Positions 40,940 through 48,603 of a stretch of DNA of 48,603 bases are shown here, in pieces. Numbering within the stretch: position 1 is the first letter of the stretch; each line of letters begins with the position of its first letter. The stretch comes from DSOS01 sp035286585 (GTDB taxonomy: Bacteria; Chloroflexota; Anaerolineae; Anaerolineales; UBA4823), in assembly GCA_035286585.1 (NCBI GenBank), contig DATEDC010000147.1, positions 1 through 48,603 of the forward strand. The letters run 5' to 3'. Below the pieces are notes generated by a model. That model was not told where the DNA came from. It saw only the letters and a program-made list of their open reading frames with translations, and ran no database searches. The translations under genes and the position numbers were made by a program.

Positions 40940-42352
40940 ATGACCCATGTGCACCTGGTAGGTATTGGAGGCGCCGGCCTCTCGGCGATTGCCCGAGTTC
41001 TCCTGGAAAGAGGGGAGACGGTCACCGGTTCCGATCGCACCCTTTCAGCCCTGGCTCAGGCGGTGCGGGATGCTGGCGCACGTGTGTACATCGGTCACAA
41101 GGCGGAAAATATCGCCGGCGCAGACTACGTGGTGCGCTCTTCGGCGATAACGGACGACAATGTCGAAATTCAGGCTGCCCTATCGAAAGGCATCCCGGTT
41201 CTCAAGCGAGCCGGATTCATGCCTTATCTGATGCGGGGCCAAAAATGCGTCGCCGTAGCCGGGACTCACGGCAAGACGACCACCACCGCAATGATCGCCT
41301 GGATGCTCACGGCGACCGGTCAGGATCCCTCTTTTATAGTCGGCAGCCCGGTGGCGAATTTGGATCGCAATGCGCGCGCCGGCAACGGCTCAATTTTCGT
41401 GATCGAAGCGGATGAATACGACCGCATGTTTCATGGGCTGGAAGCTGACATCGCCGTGGTTACGAATATCGAGCACGATCACCCGGATTGTTACCCTACC
41501 GAGGCGGACTTTCGCCAGGCCTTCCTTGAATTTGCCCGCCGGCTGCGAGATGACGGCGTACTGCTCACCTGCATGGAGGATCAAGGGGCTCGCAGCTTGC
41601 ACGAGTGGATGGCGCAAAACGGAAAACGGGCGCTGACTTACGGCTTAAATCACGGGATGGGCAATGCTGGTGCGGATTTTATCAGCCGCGACTTGCAGAC
41701 CAACCAGCAAGGCGGTTTCGATTTTGAGTTTATCAGCCGACTCACGTCCAACCAGGGCGGGAAGAAGGCCGTACGAGTTAGCTTGCAGGTAGTGGGTCGC
41801 CATAATGTCTTAAATGCCACCGCTGCGCTGGCGGTGACAGATCTTCTGCATCTTCCCCTCGCGGAAGCCGCCGCAGCGCTGGCTGAATTTCGCGGTACCG
41901 CTCGGCGCTTCGAAATTCGCGGCGAGGTGCAGGGAGTTATTGTCATTGATGACTACGCCCACCATCCGACCGAAATTCGGACTACCCTGGCAGCAGCCAG
42001 AGGGCGCTATCCCAACAGAGAGATATGGGCGGTGTGGCAGCCGCATACCTATTCGCGTACGCGGGTGCTGTTTGCGGAATTCGCCCAGGCATTTACCCAG
42101 GCGGATCACGTGGTGGTACTGGATGTTTATGCCGCGCGCGAAGCGCCTCCTACGGATGGTTTCTCGAGCCGGGAGATCGCCCGAGCGATCCAGCACACTG
42201 ATGCCCATTATCATCCGGGTTTGCTCCACTCGCCAGCCTGGCTGATTGAGCGGCTTCAGCCCGGTTCGCTGCTTTTAGTATTGTCTGCCGGCGATGCCGA
42301 CCAGTTGAGCGGAGGCGTTTTGTCTGGCTTGCGCGAGCGGTTAAAGAATTAG
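40940..42352 (+). CDS. murC: UDP-MurNAc-L-alanine ligase MurC
   Basis: MurC (470 aa) adds the first amino acid, L-Ala, to UDP-MurNAc. VHLVGIGGAGLSAIARVL at the start, the P-loop AGTHGKTTTTAMIAW near 113, EADEYDRMF, TNIEHDHPDCY and the C-domain DDYAHHPTEI are hallmarks. The frame stays open from 40913; ATG 40940 gives the family start. Normal length and no fusion to Ddl. Confidence 0.97.
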   Translation: MTHVHLVGIGGAGLSAIARVLLERGETVTGSDRTLSALAQAVRDAGARVYIGHKAENIAGADYVVRSSAITDDNVEIQAALSKGIPVLKRAGFMPYLMRGQKCVAVAGTHGKTTTTAMIAWMLTATGQDPSFIVGSPVANLDRNARAGNGSIFVIEADEYDRMFHGLEADIAVVTNIEHDHPDCYPTEADFRQAFLEFARRLRDDGVLLTCMEDQGARSLHEWMAQNGKRALTYGLNHGMGNAGADFISRDLQTNQQGGFDFEFISRLTSNQGGKKAVRVSLQVVGRHNVLNATAALAVTDLLHLPLAEAAAALAEFRGTARRFEIRGEVQGVIVIDDYAHHPTEIRTTLAAARGRYPNREIWAVWQPHTYSRTRVLFAEFAQAFTQADHVVVLDVYAAREAPPTDGFSSREIARAIQHTDAHYHPGLLHSPAWLIERLQPGSLLLVLSAGDADQLSGGVLSGLRERLKN

Positions 42353-42374
42353 CTTAATTTCAGGAGAGAGCGGC

Positions 42375-42557
42375 ATGCACAAAGAAAAGCGAACTTATGA
42401 CGCCGAGGACGGCACGAAGAAATTTCCTCGTATCAGTTCCCGGCCTTCTCGCCAGGAAGCCGCAGAGGTATCCGCCCGCCTGGTAGTCGATCAAATCAAG
42501 AACGCGACCCCGCGGGAGCTGGTCCTGCGCCTGATCGATTGGGTAAAACAGATCTGA
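42375..42557 (+). CDS. Small hypothetical protein (60 aa) between murC and murB
   Basis: A 60-residue ORF starts at ATG 42375 with AGGAG at 42362-42366, 8-nt spacing, and ends 23 nt before murB. The first half is charged (HKEKRTYDAEDGTKKFPR) and the second looks helical and amphipathic (EVSARLVVDQIKN, ELVLRLIDWVKQI), with no membrane segment or cysteine. I do not recognise it. The good ribosome site and the tight placement argue that it is translated. Confidence 0.65.
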   Translation: MHKEKRTYDAEDGTKKFPRISSRPSRQEAAEVSARLVVDQIKNATPRELVLRLIDWVKQI

Positions 42558-42580
42558 AGTGAGGTCATCTACCAAAAGCC

Positions 42581-43573
42581 ATGTTCCTCTCTGTCCAAGC
42601 AGGCCCGAATTTCGTGAATAGCGCCTCTCTAACCCCCGATCACCCCTACCTGGAGCCTTTGCGCAGGGTGTTCGGGCAGCGCCTGAAGTACAACGTTCCG
42701 CTTGCCCGATACACAGCAACTCAGATCGGCGGTCCGGCAATGGCCTTGCTGGAAGTCAATACGGCTGACGAGCTGGCTGCGGCAGCCCAAATGCTCTGGC
42801 GAGCGCATCTGCCCTGGTTGATCCTGGGTGGCGGCTCAAACGTGCTGGTGAGCGACCATGGAGTGCGCGGCGTGGTGATCATAAACCGGGCGCGACGGAT
42901 TGAATTCGAGGAGCACACCCAGCCGCCAACCGTCTGGGCAGAATCGGGCGCGAATTTTGGCCTGGTCGCCAGGCAGGCTGCCGTTCGCGGCCTGGCCGGT
43001 TTGGAGTGGGCGGTGGGTATTCCGGGCAGCATCGGCGGCGCAGTGGTTGGCAACGCCGGCGCCCACGGCGGCGATATGGCTGGCGCTCTGCGCGTGGCAG
43101 AGATCTTGCAACAAAGTTCACGATCCGATGAAGTGCAGGTTGAGCGGTGGCCAGCAGTCAGGCTGGAATTCGGCTACCGAACCAGCCTGCTGAAGCGCCA
43201 CCCAGGGCAGGCGGTGGTTTTGACAGCCACGCTGGCTTTAGAGCGGAGAACGCCGGAAGAGGTGCAGGCTACGATTGACACCTTTGGCGATTATCGCCGC
43301 CGGACTCAACCGCCTGGCGCCAGCATGGGATCGATGTTCAAAAATCCGAGCGGCGACTACGCCGGTCGCTTGATAGAAGCAGCGGGTCTGAAAGGCACGC
43401 GGGCAGGCGAGGCGCAGATTAGCAGCTTGCATGCTAATTTCTTCGTAAACCTGGGACAGGCAACCGCCGAGGATGTTTTTAACCTGATCCAGATGGCTCG
43501 GAAAGCAGTGGCCGAAAAATTCGGCGTGGAACTCGAATTAGAGATCGTCCTGATTGGCGATTGGGATCATTAA
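42581..43573 (+). CDS. murB: UDP-N-acetylenolpyruvoylglucosamine reductase MurB
   Basis: MurB (330 aa) is the FAD enzyme that makes UDP-MurNAc. LGGGSNVLVSDHGVRGVVI and GIPGSIGGAVVGNAGAHGGD form the FAD-binding domain; GASMGSMFKNPSGDYAGRLIE carries the active-site serine near 250, and the end region has HANFFVN. The nearest ribosome-like site (GAGGT 42561-42565) is 15 nt from the ATG, so the first residues are uncertain; GTG 42614 is another possible start. Confidence 0.95.
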   Translation: MFLSVQAGPNFVNSASLTPDHPYLEPLRRVFGQRLKYNVPLARYTATQIGGPAMALLEVNTADELAAAAQMLWRAHLPWLILGGGSNVLVSDHGVRGVVIINRARRIEFEEHTQPPTVWAESGANFGLVARQAAVRGLAGLEWAVGIPGSIGGAVVGNAGAHGGDMAGALRVAEILQQSSRSDEVQVERWPAVRLEFGYRTSLLKRHPGQAVVLTATLALERRTPEEVQATIDTFGDYRRRTQPPGASMGSMFKNPSGDYAGRLIEAAGLKGTRAGEAQISSLHANFFVNLGQATAEDVFNLIQMARKAVAEKFGVELELEIVLIGDWDH

Positions 43574-43603
43574 ATTAGTGACGCTCTGGATGGCAATTGT
43601 TTG

Positions 43604-44722
43604 ATGGCAATGGATAAGCTGCGTGTTGGGTTAATATTTGGCGGGCGTTCCGGAGAGCATGAGATCTCGCTGCTCTCAGCGCGCTCTGTGCTGGCCGCGC
43701 TCGACCCTGAGAAGTACGAGGTCATCCAAATCGGCATCTCTCACCTGGGCGCCTGGTCGGCGGGCGAGAACACCCTCGAAAAGCTGGAGGAAGGGAGTTA
43801 CGCGGCTTTGAAGTCCGCCACGATGCTACCAGACCCCAGCTACCAGGGGATCTACACCATCGAACCAGCCCGGCAGGGTGAAATCTTGAATAAGCTGGTG
43901 GATTTGGATGTCCTCTTCCCCGTATTGCATGGAACTTTTGGGGAGGATGGCACCATCCAGGGGCTCTTTGAAATGGCCGATCTGGCTTACGTTGGGGCGG
44001 GCGTTGTGGGCTCCTCGGTGGGGATGGATAAAGGCATATTCAAAGATGTGATGCGTGCCAATGACATACCGGTATTGGAGTCAATAATCCTGCTGCGCTC
44101 AGAACTCGATAGTAATATGGAATCCGCGCTTAGCCGGGCGGAGAGTCTGGCGCCTTACCCGCTGTTCGTCAAGCCGGCGAATTTAGGCTCCTCGGTAGGG
44201 GTGAGCAAATGCCGCAGCCGTTCGGATTTGTTGGAAGGCCTGATGGAAGCGGCGCGATACGATCGCAGATTACTGGTTGAGAGGGGTATCGAGGGTCGCG
44301 AGATCGAGGTTAGCGTACTGGGGAATGATGAGCCGCAGGCTTCGATCCCCGGAGAGATTATCCCGGCGGCGGAGTTTTACACCTACGATGCCAAATATCA
44401 CGACGAGCGCTCTCAGTTGTTGATCCCTGCCCCGATCTCAGACCAGCTCATCGAGCAGGTTCAGATGCTGGCAGTCGTGGCTTATAAAGCGGTAGATTGC
44501 GCTGGCATGGCCCGGGTGGATTTCTTGCTGGAGAAAGGCAACGAAACATTATATCTGAACGAGCTCAACACTATCCCGGGGTTTACCCGGATCAGCATGT
44601 ACCCAAAGCTGTGGGATGCCAGCGGAATCTCTTACCCGGAATTGGTGGATCGCCTGATCGAATTGGCGCTGGAGCGCAAGCGTGAGCGCGACCGCACAGA
44701 ACGCAGATATCAAAGAGGATAA
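43604..44722 (+). CDS. ddl: D-alanine-D-alanine ligase
   Basis: Ddl (372 aa) makes the D-Ala-D-Ala dipeptide used by MurF. GLIFGGRSGEHEISLLSA at the start, VKPANLGSSVGVSKC, and NELNTIPGFTRISMYPKLW near the end are conserved ATP-grasp blocks. The omega loop has FYTYDAKY with the tyrosine that goes with D-Ala specificity; vancomycin-resistance D-lactate ligases differ there. ATG 43604 is used; 43610 is close behind. It precedes ftsQ by 50 nt. Confidence 0.95.
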   Translation: MAMDKLRVGLIFGGRSGEHEISLLSARSVLAALDPEKYEVIQIGISHLGAWSAGENTLEKLEEGSYAALKSATMLPDPSYQGIYTIEPARQGEILNKLVDLDVLFPVLHGTFGEDGTIQGLFEMADLAYVGAGVVGSSVGMDKGIFKDVMRANDIPVLESIILLRSELDSNMESALSRAESLAPYPLFVKPANLGSSVGVSKCRSRSDLLEGLMEAARYDRRLLVERGIEGREIEVSVLGNDEPQASIPGEIIPAAEFYTYDAKYHDERSQLLIPAPISDQLIEQVQMLAVVAYKAVDCAGMARVDFLLEKGNETLYLNELNTIPGFTRISMYPKLWDASGISYPELVDRLIELALERKRERDRTERRYQRG

Positions 44723-44772
44723 CCGGACGAGTCGTGGTTGAGCGTAAAGAAAAAAGAAAAGGTAGATCAGAC

Positions 44773-45768
44773 ATGCCGCAATCTGAGCATAGGAAAAAAA
44801 GAGAAACCCAAAAGGGCATAGATTTTGGCTTTCGATTCAAAACGGGCCCAGACAAAGGGCTGCGGAAAAGAAAAATCCGCCGGTTCGACTCCGCGGCACC
44901 CCCCATGCCGCCTGTAATGGTCCGCGGTCAGATGGGGGACGGAGCCCTGCCGCTGCGCAAAGAGAAGAAGAAAAACCGCCGCCGGGTCGATTTGACTTTG
45001 AGCGTCCCCGGTGCGGAGATGCGCCTGCCAGCTTTGCCCGAATTTTCTTTCAGCATGCGGTGGGTATCGGGCTTAATCGTTCTGGGGCTTTCTATGCTGT
45101 TATATCAATTGTGGAGCTCGCCTACATTTGTCATTCAGGAGGTGGAGCTGATCGGATTGCAGCGCCTCTCCAGCCGGGATGTCAACACCGTCCTGCGCCT
45201 GGCGGATGAGCCGATATTTATGGTAGCTCCAGGCGAGCTGGGATCAAAACTCATGACAGCTTTTCCGGAATTCTCCCAAACGCAGATCGAGGTTGGTCTA
45301 CCAAATGTGGTCCGCGTGACCGTGGATGAAAGGGTGCCCATCCTCACCTGGCGCCAGGACGGGCGCACCGTCTTTGTGGATGCCAACGGTGTGGCGTTTC
45401 CGCTGCGCGGCGAGAACGCGGCGGAGCCTTCCCTGGTCGTTGAAGCCTCCAGTCCGCCGCTGACAAATGCGGACCAGCTGGCTGACCTCGAAAGCCCACC
45501 ACAATTTATGCCGGTAGAGATGGTTTCCGCAATTCTCTCCATGAGCGCTCAAGCGCCCGAGGGCATTCCCCTGGCTTACGATGCACAGCACGGCCTGGGG
45601 TGGAAAGACCCGAATGGCTGGGAAGTGTACTTTGGCGAGCTCAGCGATATGAGCATCAAGCTGAACATCTACCAGGCATTATTGAATAAATTTGAGAAGG
45701 AGGGCTTCAAGCCTAACCTGGTTAGCGTGGAATATATTCATTCGCCTTATTTTCGGACTGAACGCTAG
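44773..45768 (+). CDS. ftsQ: Cell-division protein FtsQ (POTRA domain)
   Basis: FtsQ (331 aa from this start) bridges FtsL-FtsB and the septal synthase. It has an unusually long, very basic cytoplasmic tail of about 95 residues (RKKRE, RKRKIRR, RKEKKKNRRR), one transmembrane helix at about 98-117, then a POTRA domain (FVIQEVELIGLQRLSSRDV) and the beta domain. GTG 44734 would add 13 basic residues; AAAAGG before ATG 44773 is the better site. Position between ddl and ftsA is canonical. Confidence 0.9.
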   Translation: MPQSEHRKKRETQKGIDFGFRFKTGPDKGLRKRKIRRFDSAAPPMPPVMVRGQMGDGALPLRKEKKKNRRRVDLTLSVPGAEMRLPALPEFSFSMRWVSGLIVLGLSMLLYQLWSSPTFVIQEVELIGLQRLSSRDVNTVLRLADEPIFMVAPGELGSKLMTAFPEFSQTQIEVGLPNVVRVTVDERVPILTWRQDGRTVFVDANGVAFPLRGENAAEPSLVVEASSPPLTNADQLADLESPPQFMPVEMVSAILSMSAQAPEGIPLAYDAQHGLGWKDPNGWEVYFGELSDMSIKLNIYQALLNKFEKEGFKPNLVSVEYIHSPYFRTER

Positions 45769-45806
45769 CCACGGATGAATAAGCCAGGCTTTGGAGCATT
45801 TGGTCA

Positions 45807-47063
45807 ATGGAAGCACCAGTCGTCGTCGGAATTGATGTAGGCACCACGAAGGTATGCACCCTGGTCGGTCGGGAGGAAACACCCGGGCAGCTTCACATCC
45901 TGGGTGTTGGGATCGAGCCGTCTCAAGGCTTGCGCAAGGGGGTGGTGGTGGATCTGGCAGCCGCGTCTCAAGCAGTCGCCCGCTCGATTGAGAAGGCGGA
46001 GCGCACCGCGGGGATGGAAATCACCTCCGGCCTGGTGAGCCTGGCTGGCTCTCAAGTGGAATCGGTGAACAGCCGCGGAGTAGTAGGGATCACCGGGCGA
46101 GCGATTTACGATGAGGACATCGGACGAGCCGTAGACGCCGCCCGGGCGGTAGCGCTCCCGCACAACCGCGAAATTATCCATGTCATCCAACGCGGCTTCA
46201 ACGTGGATGGACAGGAGGGGATTCGCAACCCTTTGGGGATGCATGGCTACCGCCTGGAAGTTGAAACCCATATCATCACTGCCTCCGCGGCTTCAGTGGA
46301 AAATCTGCGCAAGTGCGTTGGCGCTTCAGGGGTTGAAGTTTCGCAATTTGTGCTCAACCCGCTTGCCTCAGCCGAGGTGGTATTAACCGAGACCGAACGC
46401 CAGATGGGCGTGGTGGTGGTCGATATGGGCGGCGGAACGACCGATATGGCTATCTACATCGACGGGGACGTGTGGCACACCTCGGTTTTAGCGGTTGGCG
46501 GAAACCATGTGACCTCCGATGTGGCTTTAGGCCTGCGCTTGCCGATGACCCAAGCCGAGGAGATCAAGAACCGCCACGGTCACGCTCTGCTATCTAAGGT
46601 TGAGCCCCAGGAGTATTTCAGCATCCGCCCCTTTGGAGAAGATGAGCCGGTGCAGATCAACCGCCAGGAGCTGGCCCACATTATCGAAGCCCGCGTGGAG
46701 GAGATTTTCGGCCTGGTGTTACAAGAGATAAAGCGCTCCGGCTACGATGGGTTGCTGCCGGCGGGAATGGTGCTCACGGGCGGCGCGAGCGCCCTCCCCA
46801 ATATCCGCCTCTTAGCCAATAACATCCTGGGTGTGCCGGTGCGGATTGCCCAACCCGAAAATTTGCATGGCTTGACCGATCGCCTGGATTCGCCCGCTTT
46901 TTCAACTTCGGTTGGCTTGCTGCGTTGGGCTTTGCTGATGAACGAATTCAGTCCACAGGGAGAGAGCAGACGGGCGAGTCGCTATATCAGCGCTTCAGAT
47001 TCACAAGGAGGTGATTCGAATTGGGAAAAGATAAAAAACATACTCAAACGCTTGCTGCCCTGA
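45807..47063 (+). CDS. ftsA: Cell-division protein FtsA
   Basis: FtsA (418 aa) is the actin-like protein that tethers FtsZ to the membrane. GIDVGTTKVCTLVG is phosphate loop 1, VVVDMGGGTTDMAIY is phosphate loop 2 near 210, and VLTGGASALPNI the adenosine motif near 325. The last 15 residues, with NWEKIKNILKRLLP, form the amphipathic membrane-targeting helix. Start supported by GGAG at 45793-45796. A 117-bp gap follows before ftsZ. Confidence 0.97.
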   Translation: MEAPVVVGIDVGTTKVCTLVGREETPGQLHILGVGIEPSQGLRKGVVVDLAAASQAVARSIEKAERTAGMEITSGLVSLAGSQVESVNSRGVVGITGRAIYDEDIGRAVDAARAVALPHNREIIHVIQRGFNVDGQEGIRNPLGMHGYRLEVETHIITASAASVENLRKCVGASGVEVSQFVLNPLASAEVVLTETERQMGVVVVDMGGGTTDMAIYIDGDVWHTSVLAVGGNHVTSDVALGLRLPMTQAEEIKNRHGHALLSKVEPQEYFSIRPFGEDEPVQINRQELAHIIEARVEEIFGLVLQEIKRSGYDGLLPAGMVLTGGASALPNIRLLANNILGVPVRIAQPENLHGLTDRLDSPAFSTSVGLLRWALLMNEFSPQGESRRASRYISASDSQGGDSNWEKIKNILKRLLP

Positions 47064-47180
47064 AAGCTTTCACTACTACAGGCGGCTGCTGGGCTGAGGC
47101 TGAAGTTTCGCAATCAATGATGAGTGATGCATTTCGGAAATATTATTCTCAACAAAGAACCAAATGAGGAGGAACTTATA

Positions 47181-48305
47181 ATGAGTAATTCACAAAATAT
47201 TCCTAACCAGCTCGAATCCTTTGCGAGAATAAAGGTGGTTGGAGTTGGAGGCGGCGGCTGCAACGCCGTCGACCGCATGATCGATGAAGGCTTGCAAGGC
47301 GTGGATTTCATAGCGATCAACACCGACGCTCAGGCTCTGATGCTCTCCAAAGCGCCCATGCGCGTCCGCATCGGGGAAAAGCTGACCCGCGGCCTGGGCT
47401 CGGGTGGAGATCCGGAGACCGGTCGCAAAGCAGCGGAAGAATCGGTCGAGGACCTGTACGAGGTGATGCGCGGCGCGGATATGGTCTTTATCACCGGCGG
47501 CATGGGCGGCGGCACCGGTACGGGCGCGGCCTCAATTATCGCCCAGGTAGCCAAAGAGGTGGGCTCCCTCACGATTGGCGTGGTGACTCGCCCGTTCACT
47601 TTCGAGGGCTCGCGGCGCATTCAAACTGCCGAGGCGGGGATCGCCAAGCTCAAGGAGCAGGCGGACACCCTGATCGTCATCCCCAATGACCGACTGTTAC
47701 AAATCGTGGATAAACGCGCCAATCTGCAGCAGGCTTTCCGCCTGGCGGATGATGTATTGCGCCAGGGCGTGCAGGGCATCTCTGAATTGATCACGGTCCC
47801 AGGCCTAATCAACCTGGATTTCGCCGATGTGCGCACCATCATGTCGGAGGGCGGGGCGGCTCTGATGGCGGTCGGTGTGGGCAAGGGTGAGGACGCTGCT
47901 CGCATTGCCGCCGAGCAGGCCATCTCCAGCCAACTGCTCGATATCACTATCGATGGAGCGCGAGGCATCCTGTTCAACGTCACGGGCGGGTCGGATCTGA
48001 CCCTGTTCGAGGTGAATCAGGCTGCGGCGATTATCAAAGAGACCGCCCATCCGGATGTGAACCTGATCTTTGGCGCGGTGATCGATCCCAACCTGAAAGA
48101 CGAGGTGCGGATTACAGTGATCGCTACGGGTTTCGAACGCACCGGCATGCCTCGCCGCATTGTCGAACAGCCGCTGAATGAGGGCCGCGATCGGGCCGCG
48201 CCTGCCAGCCAGGCTTCAACCCAGGCTCCTCGGGAGTTCCAGCCACGCGCTTTCAACACGGAAGATCTGGATATCCCGACCTTTTTACGCAATCGGGGTC
48301 GTTGA
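47181..48305 (+). CDS. ftsZ: Cell-division GTPase FtsZ
   Basis: FtsZ (374 aa) is the tubulin-like GTPase of the Z ring. GGGGCNAV at 23-30, the tubulin signature GGGTGTG at 109-115 and the T7 loop NLDFAD at 211-216 are intact. A short variable linker leads to the C-terminal peptide DIPTFLRNRGR, the FtsA-binding tail. AGGAGG before ATG 47181 selects this start over an in-frame ATG at 47124. The last gene of the cluster. Confidence 0.98.
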   Translation: MSNSQNIPNQLESFARIKVVGVGGGGCNAVDRMIDEGLQGVDFIAINTDAQALMLSKAPMRVRIGEKLTRGLGSGGDPETGRKAAEESVEDLYEVMRGADMVFITGGMGGGTGTGAASIIAQVAKEVGSLTIGVVTRPFTFEGSRRIQTAEAGIAKLKEQADTLIVIPNDRLLQIVDKRANLQQAFRLADDVLRQGVQGISELITVPGLINLDFADVRTIMSEGGAALMAVGVGKGEDAARIAAEQAISSQLLDITIDGARGILFNVTGGSDLTLFEVNQAAAIIKETAHPDVNLIFGAVIDPNLKDEVRITVIATGFERTGMPRRIVEQPLNEGRDRAAPASQASTQAPREFQPRAFNTEDLDIPTFLRNRGR

Positions 48306-48442
48306 TCCGCCGAGGCGTCCGGCAACTTGCCGGGATACAATTGAGGCGGCGGTGCGCCTCCCGTCGCCAAGCGCAGATAGAATAATTGGGCTGGTGGGCA
48401 AGACCATATCAGGATATGCCTGTAACTGCCGGATTCCTCCTC

Positions 48443-48470
48443 CTTGCACGTGCAGATCTGCACGTGTAAG
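48443..48470. repeat. Long palindrome with perfect 20-bp core
   Basis: Bases 48447-48466 read CACGTGCAGATCTGCACGTG, a perfect 20-bp palindrome without spacer. Pairing extends to 48443-48470 with one G-T pair, giving 14-bp arms. Two GCACGTG words are embedded. A dimeric regulator site is more likely than an RNA hairpin, as there is no loop. Confidence 0.6.
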
Positions 48471-48523
48471 CCAGCGGTTGCCGCGGCTGCCAGCGCACCC
48501 CAGGCTAGAAGCTGGAAACGCAT

Positions 48524-48551
48524 CTCTCCGCTATTGCCTTCGTGCGGAGAG
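48524..48551. other. 8-bp hairpin after ftsZ
   Basis: Bases 48524-48531 pair exactly with 48544-48551 around a 12-nt loop. No T-run is adjacent on either strand. It belongs to the hairpin-rich segment between ftsZ and the window end. Confidence 0.4.
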
Positions 48552-48574
48552 GGCGGCTCGCCTGGAGGCGCTGC

Positions 48575-48603
48575 CGTGCGGGGTAGCCAATCTACCCCGC
48601 ACG
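48575..48603. other. 12-bp-stem hairpin at the window edge
   Basis: Bases 48575-48586 pair perfectly with 48592-48603 around the loop CCAAT, and the stem runs to the last base of the window. It could be an intrinsic terminator if T residues follow, or half of a longer repeat. The missing downstream sequence decides this. Confidence 0.5.

Larger units (their letters stand above)
48306..48603. other. Hairpin-rich noncoding region after ftsZ
   Basis: No convincing gene is seen. Inverted repeats include 48319-48324 with 48328-48333, 48343-48348 with 48355-48360, and the three listed separately. None is followed by a clear T-run, so the ftsZ terminator is not certain. The density suggests a structured RNA, an operator region for the next gene, or a repeat cluster. 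Confidence 0.5.

Noticed and set aside
47064..47180. Separate promoter for ftsZ
   Set aside because: TATTAT at 47141-47146 has no acceptable -35 box at 16 to 18 bp, so I do not call it, though internal ftsZ promoters are common.
48017..48523. 168-codon minus-strand ORF covering the end of ftsZ
   Set aside because: Its second half is antisense to the conserved FtsZ coding sequence and its first half crosses the palindrome; no ribosome site or domain is seen.
1..48603. CRISPR array, insertion sequence or prophage
   Set aside because: No regularly spaced repeats, transposase, integrase or phage structural genes are visible; both main blocks are conserved core operons.

Overview
The window is a continuous stretch of bacterial chromosome carrying two of the most conserved gene blocks in bacteria: a ribosomal-protein superoperon (about 38-18596, all on the plus strand) and a division and cell-wall (dcw) cluster (about 30283-48305, plus strand). 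A mixed block of housekeeping and metabolic genes on both strands separates them. Base composition is moderately GC-rich. No transposase, integrase, phage gene or CRISPR array is visible. Gene content and protein style (C4-zinc forms of S14, S4, L24 and L36, a YabN-type methylase-MazG fusion, a MaeB-type malic enzyme, a Gram-positive-like dcw order) fit an anaerobic member of Chloroflexota, probably Anaerolineae. That placement is inference from family resemblance, not from a search.

Region 1 (1-18596): tRNA-Thr(GGT), tuf, rpsJ, then rplC-rplD-rplW-rplB-rpsS-rplV-rpsC-rplP-rpmC-rpsQ-rplN-rplX-rplE-rpsN-rpsH-rplF-rplR-rpsE-rpmD-rplO-secY-adk-map, a promoter, rpmJ-rpsM-rpsK-rpsD-rpoA-rplQ, and truA-rplM-rpsI. 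Together these supply much of both ribosomal subunits, EF-Tu, the RNA polymerase alpha subunit, the Sec translocon channel and N-terminal protein maturation. infA, usually found between map and rpmJ, is absent. Several of the longer gaps hold strong inverted repeats. The best is a 139-nt nested RNA fold between rpsJ and rplC, which looks like a ribosomal-protein leader in a place where most bacteria have no leader.

Region 2 (18627-30181): a MazG/tetrapyrrole-methylase fusion; a minus-strand operon tnaA (tryptophanase) - small membrane protein - RNA methyltransferase-like gene; a divergently transcribed, apparently leaderless metallo-beta-lactamase-fold hydrolase; a minus-strand recX-rny operon with its own terminator; an AT-rich gap of about 600 bp; then maeB, a low-molecular-weight phosphatase and a fructosamine-kinase-family gene.

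Region 3 (30283-48603): a promoter overlapped by phased MraZ-type repeats, then mraZ-rsmH-ftsL-ftsI-murF-mraY-murD-ftsW-murG-cvpA-like-murC-small ORF-murB-ddl-ftsQ-ftsA-ftsZ. These make the peptidoglycan precursor, flip and polymerise it at the septum, and build the Z ring. murE is missing from its usual place between ftsI and murF. Two extra genes are inserted: a CvpA-like membrane protein and a 60-residue ORF. After ftsZ the last 300 bp hold no convincing gene but are dense in hairpins, including a 20-bp perfect palindrome and a 12-bp-stem hairpin at the window edge.
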